A stretch of 64,000 nucleotides of DNA from Pseudomonas fluorescens. GTDB lineage: Bacteria > Pseudomonadota > Gammaproteobacteria > Pseudomonadales > Pseudomonadaceae. The position numbers and the translations under genes were made by a program. The notes under the pieces were generated by a model. That model made no database searches. It saw nothing but the letters and a program-made list of their open reading frames with translations, and was not told the DNA's origin. The stretch spans positions 1,831,501 through 1,895,500 of the forward strand of contig NZ_LR134318.1 of the NCBI RefSeq assembly GCF_900636825.1, read 5' to 3'. Positions 47,893-55,295 of this stretch are shown one piece after another (the first letter of the stretch is position 1; every line of letters starts with the position of its first letter).

Positions 47893-47980
47893 TGTAGGAG
47901 TTGCCGAAGGCTGCGATCTGTTGATTTGATCGTTCCCACGCTCTGCGTCCCAAAGATCGCAGCCTCCGGCAGCTCCTACA
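47893..47980. repeat. REP doublet with embedded second repeat
   Basis: TGTAGGAGTTGCCGAAGGCTGCGATC and complementary right arm. The loop contains GATCGTTCCCACGCTCTGCGT, itself a common pseudomonad repeat fragment. Confidence 0.75.
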
Positions 47981-48087
47981 GTGCATGGTGTTTTGTCCGT
48001 ACTCGCTGTAATCCTTTTGAACCAACTATCGCGAAAAAAAGTCGAGATATTGGTAAGCCCATTTACGGGTTGATCGAGGAGGCACTG

Positions 48088-48321
48088 ATGCAAAAGTGGA
48101 AAGTCACTTTCGTGGATGATCACGGTGAAATTGTTGAAGAAGTCTTCGAACGTGAGGAATGCCCGTCCGATGATGAAGCCGCGCGGCTTATCAAGGAGCG
48201 GCTTCTTCCGGTCGCCGCTCAACTGGATCTGAACGATCTTGAAGGGCGCACCGCCGATGCCGGGGTGAAAAACCTCAAGACCCAGAACGGCATTGAAATC
48301 CGCAGCATCACACCCATCTGA
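48088..48321 (+). CDS. Small hypothetical protein
   Basis: 77 residues, charged and acidic, beginning MQKWKVTFVDDHGEIVEEVF. A strong GAGGAGG site precedes the ATG, supporting expression. No family recognised. Confidence 0.7.
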   Translation: MQKWKVTFVDDHGEIVEEVFEREECPSDDEAARLIKERLLPVAAQLDLNDLEGRTADAGVKNLKTQNGIEIRSITPI

Positions 48322-48531
48322 CACTTCCTGTCATCTCATCAAACCAGGCCTTGGCAGCAGCTCTATCTTGGGGCTACTCTGCAAGCGAGATCAGCGAATG
48401 GATCGCTAAGGTCTGGTCTTGTCAGCTACATGCTTGTTTCCCGCGCGCAACCACGTTGCCGTAGTACTTAGGTCGAAAGGCCCGGGGCGGGAATACGGAA
48501 AGTCTATCCATCTATCCGAGGGGGACGATTC

Positions 48532-48879
48532 ATGAGCACAGCCTATCAAGAAGACATCAGCAGCAACGTTCTGCGCCGCATGAAAGAAGGCGGTTTCGAT
48601 TTTTCCCGGTTCCATCCCATCGAGTTCTACGCGATTTTCCCGGACGAGGAGCGGGCGCGCAGGGCCGCAGGCAAATTTCGTGGTGAATCCATCAACGCTC
48701 AGGTCAGTGCGCGTGATGACGGTGCGTGGGCACTGGAATTAAGCAAAGTGATGTACGCGACGTATGACGATATCGGCGACTTTGAACAGGGCTTTTCGGC
48801 GGTGGTTGAGCCCTTGGGCGGAATAATCGAAGGGTGGGGCGTGAAACAGGAGGTGCGTAGCCGCCACCGGTTGAATTGA
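48532..48879 (+). CDS. Ribonuclease E inhibitor RraB-like protein
   Basis: 115 residues resembling RraB/DUF1260 proteins, which bind RNase E and dampen mRNA decay. Matching features are FYAIFPDEERARRAAG and the C-terminal EQGFSAVVEPLGGIIEGWG. It is shorter than E. coli RraB. A GAGGGGG ribosome site precedes the ATG. Confidence 0.8.
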   Translation: MSTAYQEDISSNVLRRMKEGGFDFSRFHPIEFYAIFPDEERARRAAGKFRGESINAQVSARDDGAWALELSKVMYATYDDIGDFEQGFSAVVEPLGGIIEGWGVKQEVRSRHRLN

Positions 48880-48893
48880 ATTTTATAGATAGA

Positions 48894-48970
48894 AGATCAA
48901 AAGATCGCAGCCTTCGGCAGCTCCTGCACCTAATCGGTATAGGAGCAGCCGGAAGCTGCGATCTTTTGCT
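48894..48970. repeat. REP doublet
   Basis: AAAAGATCGCAGCCTTCGGCAGCTCC and the complementary GGAGCAGCCGGAAGCTGCGATCTTTT. Confidence 0.8.
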
Positions 48971-49004
48971 TTTGCATTCAAAACATTTCAAAAAAACAAA
49001 AAAA

Positions 49005-49024
49005 AGCCACCGGAGAGGGTGGCT
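49005..49024 (-). terminator. Minus-strand terminator with no gene upstream
   Basis: AGCCACC / GGTGGCT stem, followed on the minus strand by eight T residues. No minus-strand gene is recognised between here and 52657. Confidence 0.65.
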
Positions 49025-49049
49025 AAAAGGGAATGCGGATAACGTGATG

Positions 49050-49068
49050 AAAACCCCGTAGGCCGGGG
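49050..49068 (-). terminator. Second minus-strand terminator-like hairpin
   Basis: CCCCG / CGGGG stem with GCCTA loop followed on the minus strand by TTTTC. Tandem with the preceding element. Confidence 0.5.
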
Positions 49069-49253
49069 CTGCCAAGGCATTGCAGATCGGATGGGCTGGA
49101 GACTTCGCAGCGCTGTGGCCAGCGCAATTTCGCAGCGGATGCGCGGATTATCCGCAGCCAGCGCCGGGCAGTGAAATCAACTCTGACTATGCTGGTGATA
49201 GGCGATGCAGTGCGTCGCAATGAAGCGGGGGCAATCGGGTCGGGGCATTTGCC

Positions 49254-49268
49254 GCACAGGAATGGTGC
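49254..49268. promoter_or_regulatory. NtrC-like binding site
   Basis: GCACAGGAATGGTGC, matching GCAC-N7-GTGC of NtrC sites, 52 bp upstream of the -24/-12 element. Single half-symmetric site. Confidence 0.45.
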
Positions 49269-49320
49269 GCTGCCTGCGACGTGGATATACAACCGATTGA
49301 AATCAAAGCGTTTATGCCGA

Positions 49321-49337
49321 TGGCACGGGCCTTGCGA
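49321..49337 (+). promoter_or_regulatory. Sigma-54 (RpoN) promoter
   Basis: TGGCACGGGCCTTGCGA matches TGGCACG-N4-TTGC perfectly, with the GG and GC doublets correctly spaced. It lies 35 bp upstream of the first gene of the ATP-grasp/alpha-E/transglutaminase operon. Confidence 0.82.
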
Positions 49338-49371
49338 AGGCCTGTATGTCCGGAGTGACAAGGAGTACGGC

Positions 49372-50781
49372 ATGATCCGCACCTATTTTGACGAGATGTA
49401 CGATGCTGGCGGCCAGGTTCGCCCGCATTATCGGGAGTTCGCCCGATGGCTGGCCGACACGCCCGACGAGTTGCTGGCCCAACGGCGACGCGAGGCCGAT
49501 CTGCTGTTCCATCGTGCCGGGATTACTTTCACGCTTTACGGAGACGAGCAGGGCACCGAACGCCTGATCCCGTTCGACACCATTCCGCGGAGCATTCCTG
49601 CCAGCGAATGGCGGATTGTCGAGCGCGGCTGCATCCAGCGGGTCAAGGCGCTGAACATGTTTCTCGCCGACCTGTATCACGAGCAGCGCATCATCAAGGC
49701 CGGGATCATTCCCGCCGAGCAGGTGCTGGCCAACGAGCAATATCAGCTGGCGATGCAAGGCCTGGATTTGCACCGCGATATCTATTCGCATATCTCCGGC
49801 GTCGATCTGGTGCGCGACGGCGACGGCACCTATTACGTACTGGAAGATAATTTGCGCACCCCGAGCGGCGTGAGCTACATGCTCGAAGACCGCAAGATGA
49901 TGATGCGCCTGTTCCCCGAGCTGTTCGCCGCTCAGCGCATTGCGCCAATCGATCACTACCCGAACCTGTTGCTCGACACCCTGAAAAGCTCCAGCCCGAT
50001 CGACAATCCGAGCGTGGTCGTGCTCACGCCGGGGCGCTTCAACAGTGCGTTTTTCGAACACGCGTTTCTCGCGCGGGAAATGGGCGTGGAACTGGTCGAA
50101 GGCGCGGATCTGTTCGTGCGGGACGACAAAGTCTTCATGCGCACCACCGATGGCCCGAAAGCGGTCGATGTGATCTATCGCCGTCTCGACGATGCGTTTC
50201 TCGATCCATTGGCGTTCAATCCAGACTCCATGCTTGGTGTGCCGGGGCTGCTGTCGTCCTATCGTTCCGGCAATGTGGTCTTGGCCAACGCAATCGGTAC
50301 CGGCGTGGCCGATGACAAATCGGTGTATCCGTTTGTCACTGACATGATCCGTTTCTACCTCGACGAAGAACCGATTCTCAAGAACGTGCCGACCTGGCAA
50401 TGCCGCAACCCGTCTGAGCTTTCCCATGTGCTGGCCAATCTGCCAGATCTGGTGGTCAAGGAGACTCAGGGCTCCGGGGGCTACGGGATGCTGGTCGGGC
50501 CCGCGTCGACGACAGCGGAAATCGATGCGTTCCGCGAGCGCATCAAGGCCAAGCCCCACGCTTACATCGCGCAGCCGACGTTGTCGCTGTCGACATGTCC
50601 GACATTTGTCGAAAACGGTATCGCGCCGCGTCACATCGACTTGCGTCCGTTTGTCTTGTCCGGGCGCGAAACGCGGGTCGTGCCCGGTGGTTTGACTCGT
50701 GTGGCGTTGCGCGAAGGCTCTCTGGTGGTGAACTCCTCCCAGGGCGGCGGAACCAAGGACACCTGGGTGGTCGAGGATTGA
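49372..50781 (+). CDS. Circularly permuted ATP-grasp type 2 protein (DUF404/DUF407)
   Basis: 469 residues. The N terminus (MIRTYFDEMYDAGGQVRPHY) and blocks GITFTLYGDEQGTERLIPFD and VLEDNLRTPSGVSYMLEDR are diagnostic of the circularly permuted ATP-grasp family. The glycine loop KETQGSGGYGM binds ATP. Family knowledge (Iyer, Aravind and colleagues on amidoligases) predicts peptide-bond-type ligation. AAGGAG precedes the ATG; the longer frame reads through the promoter. First gene of a three-gene operon. Confidence 0.95.
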   Translation: MIRTYFDEMYDAGGQVRPHYREFARWLADTPDELLAQRRREADLLFHRAGITFTLYGDEQGTERLIPFDTIPRSIPASEWRIVERGCIQRVKALNMFLADLYHEQRIIKAGIIPAEQVLANEQYQLAMQGLDLHRDIYSHISGVDLVRDGDGTYYVLEDNLRTPSGVSYMLEDRKMMMRLFPELFAAQRIAPIDHYPNLLLDTLKSSSPIDNPSVVVLTPGRFNSAFFEHAFLAREMGVELVEGADLFVRDDKVFMRTTDGPKAVDVIYRRLDDAFLDPLAFNPDSMLGVPGLLSSYRSGNVVLANAIGTGVADDKSVYPFVTDMIRFYLDEEPILKNVPTWQCRNPSELSHVLANLPDLVVKETQGSGGYGMLVGPASTTAEIDAFRERIKAKPHAYIAQPTLSLSTCPTFVENGIAPRHIDLRPFVLSGRETRVVPGGLTRVALREGSLVVNSSQGGGTKDTWVVED

Positions 50782-50793
50782 AGGAAGCTTGCC

Positions 50794-51744
50794 ATGTTAA
50801 GTAGAACTGCCTCGGATCTGTACTGGATGTCGCGTTACCTGGAGCGGGCGGAAAACCTCGCACGGATGCTCGACATCAGTTATTCGCTGTCGCTGATGCC
50901 GCAGGACGGTCGCGGCGATGGCCTGCACGAATTGGCCATGCCGCTGCTGATCACCGGCACCCTCGAGGATTATCTTGAGCGCCACGGCGCCCTGCACGCT
51001 GAACGCTTGCTGCACTTTTTTGCCCTTGATGCGGCCAATCCGGCGAGCATTTACAGTTGCCTGGGTGCGGCGCGAGCCAGCGCCCATGCGGTACGCGGGC
51101 GTATCACCGCGGACATGTGGGAAAACATCAACGCGACCTGGCTGGAAATTCGCGGGATCGCCGAGCAGGGCCTCAGTCGCTACGGCATGAGCCGTTTCTG
51201 CGAATGGATCAAGGAGCGTTCGCACCTGTTTCGGGGCGCCTCCTACGGCACGATCATGCGTAACGACGCGTTTCGTTTCATTCGTCTCGGCACCTTTATC
51301 GAGCGGGCGGACAACACGCTGCGTCTGCTCGACGCCCGTTACGAAATGGCCGGCGATCAGGCCGAAGCGGTGAGCGACGGTACAGCCCACGCCTATTACC
51401 AGTGGAGCGCGCTGTTGCGTGCGTTGTCGTCGTTCGAGGCTTACACCGAAATCTACCGCGATGCCCCCGGCGCCCGGCATGTGGCCGAACTGCTGTTGTT
51501 GCGCGCCGATGTACCGCGTTCTCTGCGTGCCTGCACCGAAGAGATCGACCAGATTCTCGCGCAGTTACCCGGTGCCAATGGCCGCCCGGCACAACGGCTG
51601 GCAGCGGAAATGGACGCGCGTCTGCGCTACACCGGCATAAATGAAATCCTCGAGGAAGGCCTGCACGCCTGGCTGACCGAATTCATCCCGCTGGTGCGCC
51701 AGCTGGGTAATGCCATACACAGTTCTTACCTGGAGGCTGCATGA
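50794..51744 (+). CDS. Alpha-E domain protein (DUF403)
   Basis: 316 residues, all-helical. It starts MLSRTASDLYWMSRYLERAENLARMLD; WENINATWLE and FRFIRLGTFIERADNTLRLLDARYE are the family's conserved acidic/Arg motifs. The partner of the ATP-grasp protein in almost all genomes that have it; the biochemical role is not established. It begins 12 bp after the ATP-grasp stop and overlaps the transglutaminase by four bases. Confidence 0.95.
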   Translation: MLSRTASDLYWMSRYLERAENLARMLDISYSLSLMPQDGRGDGLHELAMPLLITGTLEDYLERHGALHAERLLHFFALDAANPASIYSCLGAARASAHAVRGRITADMWENINATWLEIRGIAEQGLSRYGMSRFCEWIKERSHLFRGASYGTIMRNDAFRFIRLGTFIERADNTLRLLDARYEMAGDQAEAVSDGTAHAYYQWSALLRALSSFEAYTEIYRDAPGARHVAELLLLRADVPRSLRACTEEIDQILAQLPGANGRPAQRLAAEMDARLRYTGINEILEEGLHAWLTEFIPLVRQLGNAIHSSYLEAA

Positions 51745-52544
51745 GACTTTCCATTAGCCACGAGACCACCTATCACTACGAAGACAAGGTGCGGGCGAGC
51801 ATCCAGTATCTGCGGCTGACGCCACACGACAGCGAGCGCCAGCACGTCTTGAGCTGGCAACTCGATCTGCCGCGTCCGGTACGCGCGCAACTCGATCCGT
51901 TCGGCAATATCCTGCATGTGCTGACCATGGACGAGCCCCACGAAGCGATCATCATTGGCGCCCGCGGGCAGGTCGATATCGATGAGTTGCGCGAGGCTGA
52001 ACACGAGAGCCAGTCGGCGCTGCCGTTCCTGCGCTTCACCCGGTTGACCGAGGCGGATGAGGCCTTGCGTGCCTTCGCGGAAAAATCCTGCAAGCAGCGG
52101 CGTGATCGCACGGCGTTGATCGATCTGATGCATGGCTTGAATCAGCACATGACCTACAAGCCGGGTTCCACCGAAGTTGACACCTGTGCCGCCGACGCCT
52201 TCGCCGGGCGCGCTGGGGTTTGCCAGGATCATGCCCACGCGTTTCTGGCGTGCGCCCGCAGCCTCGGAATTCCGTCGCGATATGTGTCGGGCTATTTGTA
52301 CAGCGAAGATTGCGAACATCTGGCCAGCCATGCCTGGGCGGAAGCGTGGCTGGATGACGCGTGGTACAGCTTTGACGTAACCAATCAACTGGCGCGGCCT
52401 GAGCGACACTTGAAGCTGGCGGTGGGTCTGGATTACCTGGATGCCTGCCCGGTGCGCGGCATGCGCAGGGGCGGAGGGTGTGAACAAATGCACGCCAAGG
52501 TATTCGTCTCGCCCACCCCGGTGATTTCCGTGCAACAACAGTAA
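51741..52544 (+). CDS. Transglutaminase-like cysteine protease/amidase
   Basis: 267 residues. The N-terminal beta domain begins MRLSISHETTYHYEDKV. The papain-like core has catalytic Cys161 (AGVCQDHAHAF), His197 (SHAWAEAW) and Asp212 (YSFDVTNQ). It probably cleaves or transfers amide bonds in the product made by the ATP-grasp enzyme. No signal peptide. The ATGA overlap with the alpha-E gene indicates coupling. A REP follows. Confidence 0.94.
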   Translation: MRLSISHETTYHYEDKVRASIQYLRLTPHDSERQHVLSWQLDLPRPVRAQLDPFGNILHVLTMDEPHEAIIIGARGQVDIDELREAEHESQSALPFLRFTRLTEADEALRAFAEKSCKQRRDRTALIDLMHGLNQHMTYKPGSTEVDTCAADAFAGRAGVCQDHAHAFLACARSLGIPSRYVSGYLYSEDCEHLASHAWAEAWLDDAWYSFDVTNQLARPERHLKLAVGLDYLDACPVRGMRRGGGCEQMHAKVFVSPTPVISVQQQ

Positions 52545-52553
52545 ACACGATCC

Positions 52554-52641
52554 CTGTAGGAGCTGCGGCACGCTGCGATCTTTTGATCTTGATTCCGCAG
52601 ATCAAAAGATCGCAGCCTCGTTGCACTCGACAGCTCCTACA
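52554..52641. repeat. REP doublet
   Basis: CTGTAGGAGCTGCGGCACGCTGCGATCTTTTGATC with complementary GATCAAAAGATCGCAGC and CAGCTCCTACAG; an extra TCGTTGCACTCGA interrupts the right arm. Confidence 0.75.
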
Positions 52642-52657
52642 GAGTGGGGCGCAAGCG

Positions 52658-53479
52658 TCAGGGCTTAACCTTGCGCCCAGCCATGTGTTTCAGATAACCG
52701 ACGAGCATTTCCAGATCGCCATCCGGCAGCACCTGCGCCGAAAACCCCGGCATCTTTGCCTGCGGCCACTGACGCAAACTCTGCGGATCGCGAATGTAGC
52801 GCTTGAGAAAATCCGCGCCGAAATATTCGGTCGGGTTGTACGGAATGTTCAGATCCGGCCCGAACTGGGCGTCTCCTGCGCCGTTCAACCGGTGACACGC
52901 CAGACAGTTTTTCTGAAACAGCGCGAAGCCTTTGTTCACCGGATCGTCGGATTTCAAAGCGGGATCGGGAAGCAGCGCAGGGAATCGCTCGGCCACCGGC
53001 GCCATCAGCTTGATGCTGGCGACCTCGAATGGCCATTGCTCCGGGCTGATATTGCCTGCGTGCGGATCGGTCCAGACCAGATAGAACGGCCCGGCACTGT
53101 GCTTGCCCTCAGACAATGGTGGCCATGGCTGAGCGGGATCCTCAATCGCCAGCCAGGCGCGGGCGCCTTGTTGGCTGAGCAAGGGTGCGGCGGCCAGTTC
53201 TGCGGCAAACCCGTCCAGCGCCACTGCTTGCAGATGATCCTGCGGTTTGATCCCGGTGAGCAGCGCGGCGACAGGCACGGCGCGATAGATCATGTCCCTT
53301 TTGTAAGACACATCATCCTTGATCGTAAGGGTTTGCACCTGAGGGTGCTTGAGCAAATCCTCGGTCCGCCAGGTGCGGCTGTTTGCGCCCAAATGCAGAT
53401 CCAGTTGTGCGGCAAACGATGGCATGCTCAGTAGCAGAGCACCGAACACAATGAGCACTTTCAAATGATCGTCGTCCAT
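52658..53479 (-). CDS. Exported cytochrome c family protein
   Basis: 273 residues. The N-terminal hydrophobic segment (about 7-24, ending SFAA) is a signal peptide. Residues 30-160 form an unrecognised periplasmic domain, with RDMIYRAVPVAALL. The C-terminal mono-haem domain has CLACH at 192-196 and likely axial Met243 (AKMPGF). It probably takes part in periplasmic electron transfer. The exact start is unsure: ATG 53479 puts five residues before the signal peptide, and an ATG 11 codons upstream is also in frame. Confidence 0.85.
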   Translation of the reverse strand: MDDDHLKVLIVFGALLLSMPSFAAQLDLHLGANSRTWRTEDLLKHPQVQTLTIKDDVSYKRDMIYRAVPVAALLTGIKPQDHLQAVALDGFAAELAAAPLLSQQGARAWLAIEDPAQPWPPLSEGKHSAGPFYLVWTDPHAGNISPEQWPFEVASIKLMAPVAERFPALLPDPALKSDDPVNKGFALFQKNCLACHRLNGAGDAQFGPDLNIPYNPTEYFGADFLKRYIRDPQSLRQWPQAKMPGFSAQVLPDGDLEMLVGYLKHMAGRKVKP

Positions 53480-53574
53480 GTCGTGGAAAGGCGCAAAGGG
53501 TGGCACAGCCACGCTGGCCCGGGTAGCGGGCCAGTCACATTTTCAGTGGCGATATGCAGCACGCGGCGCTTGAA

Positions 53575-53670
53575 TCAGCCGATGACCTTGGTCAGATTCG
53601 GCAAGATCAATAACAGCGTCGTGGCGAAAAGAATGAGTCCTGCTTGACGAACTTTCGGTTGTTTGAACAT
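53575..53670 (-). CDS. 31-residue single-helix membrane protein
   Basis: MFKQPKVRQAGLILFATTLL, then a hydrophobic run ending NLTKVIG. It has a basic N terminus and one membrane helix. AAGGCGG lies before the ATG. Too short for routine annotation; function unknown. It lies upstream of the cytochrome c gene on the same strand (95 bp). Confidence 0.5.
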   Translation of the reverse strand: MFKQPKVRQAGLILFATTLLLILPNLTKVIG

Positions 53671-54065
53671 GGCTTGACCGCCTTTATTGTTATTTCCTGA
53701 TGCGTGCCTGCTTATCCATGACGGCCCGCGATGCACTTCCTGTTGCCGCATTTCTTTCAAAGACGCCCGTCTCGGCAAAACCCGACGACGATGACGTACA
53801 TGTTCACCTTAGGGCCCGCGTCACCGTTGGCTTAGATTCATTTCATATGGAGCGCTTGAAAAAAGCTTTGAAAAAAGCATGAGGCGTATTGCCAGCTCTT
53901 TGGCGGGCCGCTGGCTAGACAACTCCGCGACCTGAACCGGTTCACCGGATGTCTGATGACCGTCCGTCTGAGCGCGAGGGTCAAGCGCATTGAGCACTGT
54001 GGTCATTGATCGCGAGCCTGTGCCGCATGACAGTGAGGGCACCATAAATCAGGTTCGAGGACGTC
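53671..54065. other. Intergenic region before the thiolase gene
   Basis: 395 bp with no recognised gene. A 60-codon plus-strand frame at 53700-53882 ends in a Lys-rich tail but has no clear ribosome site. No strong promoter was identified. Confidence 0.3.
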
Positions 54066-55271
54066 ATGACCCAAGCTTTGATCTTCGATGCGCTACGCAC
54101 ACCCCGTGGCAGAGGCAAGGCGGATGGCGCTCTGCACAGCGTCAAGCCAGTGAATCTGCTGGCGGGGTTGTTGACCGCGCTGCAAGCGCGCACGGCACTG
54201 GACACCAGCCAGGTTGATGATGTGGTGATCGGGTGTGTAACGCCGATTGGCGATCAGGGCTCGGACATTGCCAAAACAGCGGTGCAAGTGGCCGATTGGG
54301 ACGTCAGCGTGGCGGGCCTGCAGATCAACCGTTTCTGCGCTTCGGGCCTCGAGGCGGTGAATCTTGGCGCGATGAAAGTGCGCTCCGGTTTTGAAGACCT
54401 GGTGGTGGTCGGCGGCGTCGAGTCGATGTCGCGGGTGCCAATGGGCAGCGATGGCGGCGCCTGGGCGCTGGATCCGCAGACCAACCTGCACAGTCATTTC
54501 ACTCCACAGGGGGTTGGCGCAGACCTGATTGCCACGCTCGAAGGTTTCAGCCGTCACGACGTCGACGCCTACGCCTTGCATTCGCAGCGCAAAGCCGCGC
54601 GCGCACGCGCCGATGGCTCCTTCAACAAGTCGCTGGTGCCGGTGCAGGACCAGAACGGCATCATCCTGCTTGATCATGACGAGTTCATTCGGGCCGAATC
54701 GACCCTCGAAGGCTTGGGCAAGCTCAAGCCGAGTTTCGAGATGATCGGCCAGATGGGTTTCGACGCCACGGCGCTGCGGGTTTACAGCCATGTGGAACGG
54801 ATCAGTCACGTGCACACGCCGGGCAACAGTTCCGGGATCGTCGACGGTGCCGCGCTGATGCTGATCGGCTCCGAAGCCAAGGGCCACGCGCTGGGCTTGC
54901 AACCACGGGCGCGAATTGTCGCCACTGCGGTAACCAGTACCGACCCGACCATCATGCTCACCGGCCCCGCGCCAGCCACCCGCAAAGCGCTGGCCAAAGC
55001 CGGGCTGCGGGTCGAAGACATCGATCTGTTCGAAGTCAACGAAGCGTTCGCCTCGGTGGTGCTGAAGTTCATTAAAGACATGGCTGTCGACCCGGACAAG
55101 GTCAACGTCAACGGCGGTTCGATCGCCATGGGTCACCCCTTGGGCGCCACCGGTTGCGCGATTCTCGGCACCTTGCTCGATGAACTGGAAGCCCGGCGCC
55201 TGCGCTATGGCCTGGCGACGCTGTGCGTCGGCGGCGGCATGGGCATTGCCACCATCATCGAACGTCTCTGA
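54066..55271 (+). CDS. Acetyl-CoA C-acyltransferase (thiolase)
   Basis: 401 residues. Catalytic Cys91 ([10 protein letters not shown]), His357 (MGHPLGATG) and Cys387 (LCVGGGMG) are all present. It is degradative in type, and is paired with the FadB-like gene 24 bp downstream, so together they form a fatty-acid beta-oxidation complex. This is probably not the main fadBA operon, whose order is normally fadB first. Confidence 0.94.
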   Translation: MTQALIFDALRTPRGRGKADGALHSVKPVNLLAGLLTALQARTALDTSQVDDVVIGCVTPIGDQGSDIAKTAVQVADWDVSVAGLQINRFCASGLEAVNLGAMKVRSGFEDLVVVGGVESMSRVPMGSDGGAWALDPQTNLHSHFTPQGVGADLIATLEGFSRHDVDAYALHSQRKAARARADGSFNKSLVPVQDQNGIILLDHDEFIRAESTLEGLGKLKPSFEMIGQMGFDATALRVYSHVERISHVHTPGNSSGIVDGAALMLIGSEAKGHALGLQPRARIVATAVTSTDPTIMLTGPAPATRKALAKAGLRVEDIDLFEVNEAFASVVLKFIKDMAVDPDKVNVNGGSIAMGHPLGATGCAILGTLLDELEARRLRYGLATLCVGGGMGIATIIERL

Positions 55272-55295
55272 GCCCCGAATTCAAGGAACCTTGTC

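Noticed and set aside
53700..53882. 60-codon plus-strand frame with a Lys-rich tail
   Set aside because: No ribosome site visible and it overlaps the upstream region of the divergent 31-residue gene; coding nature not supported.
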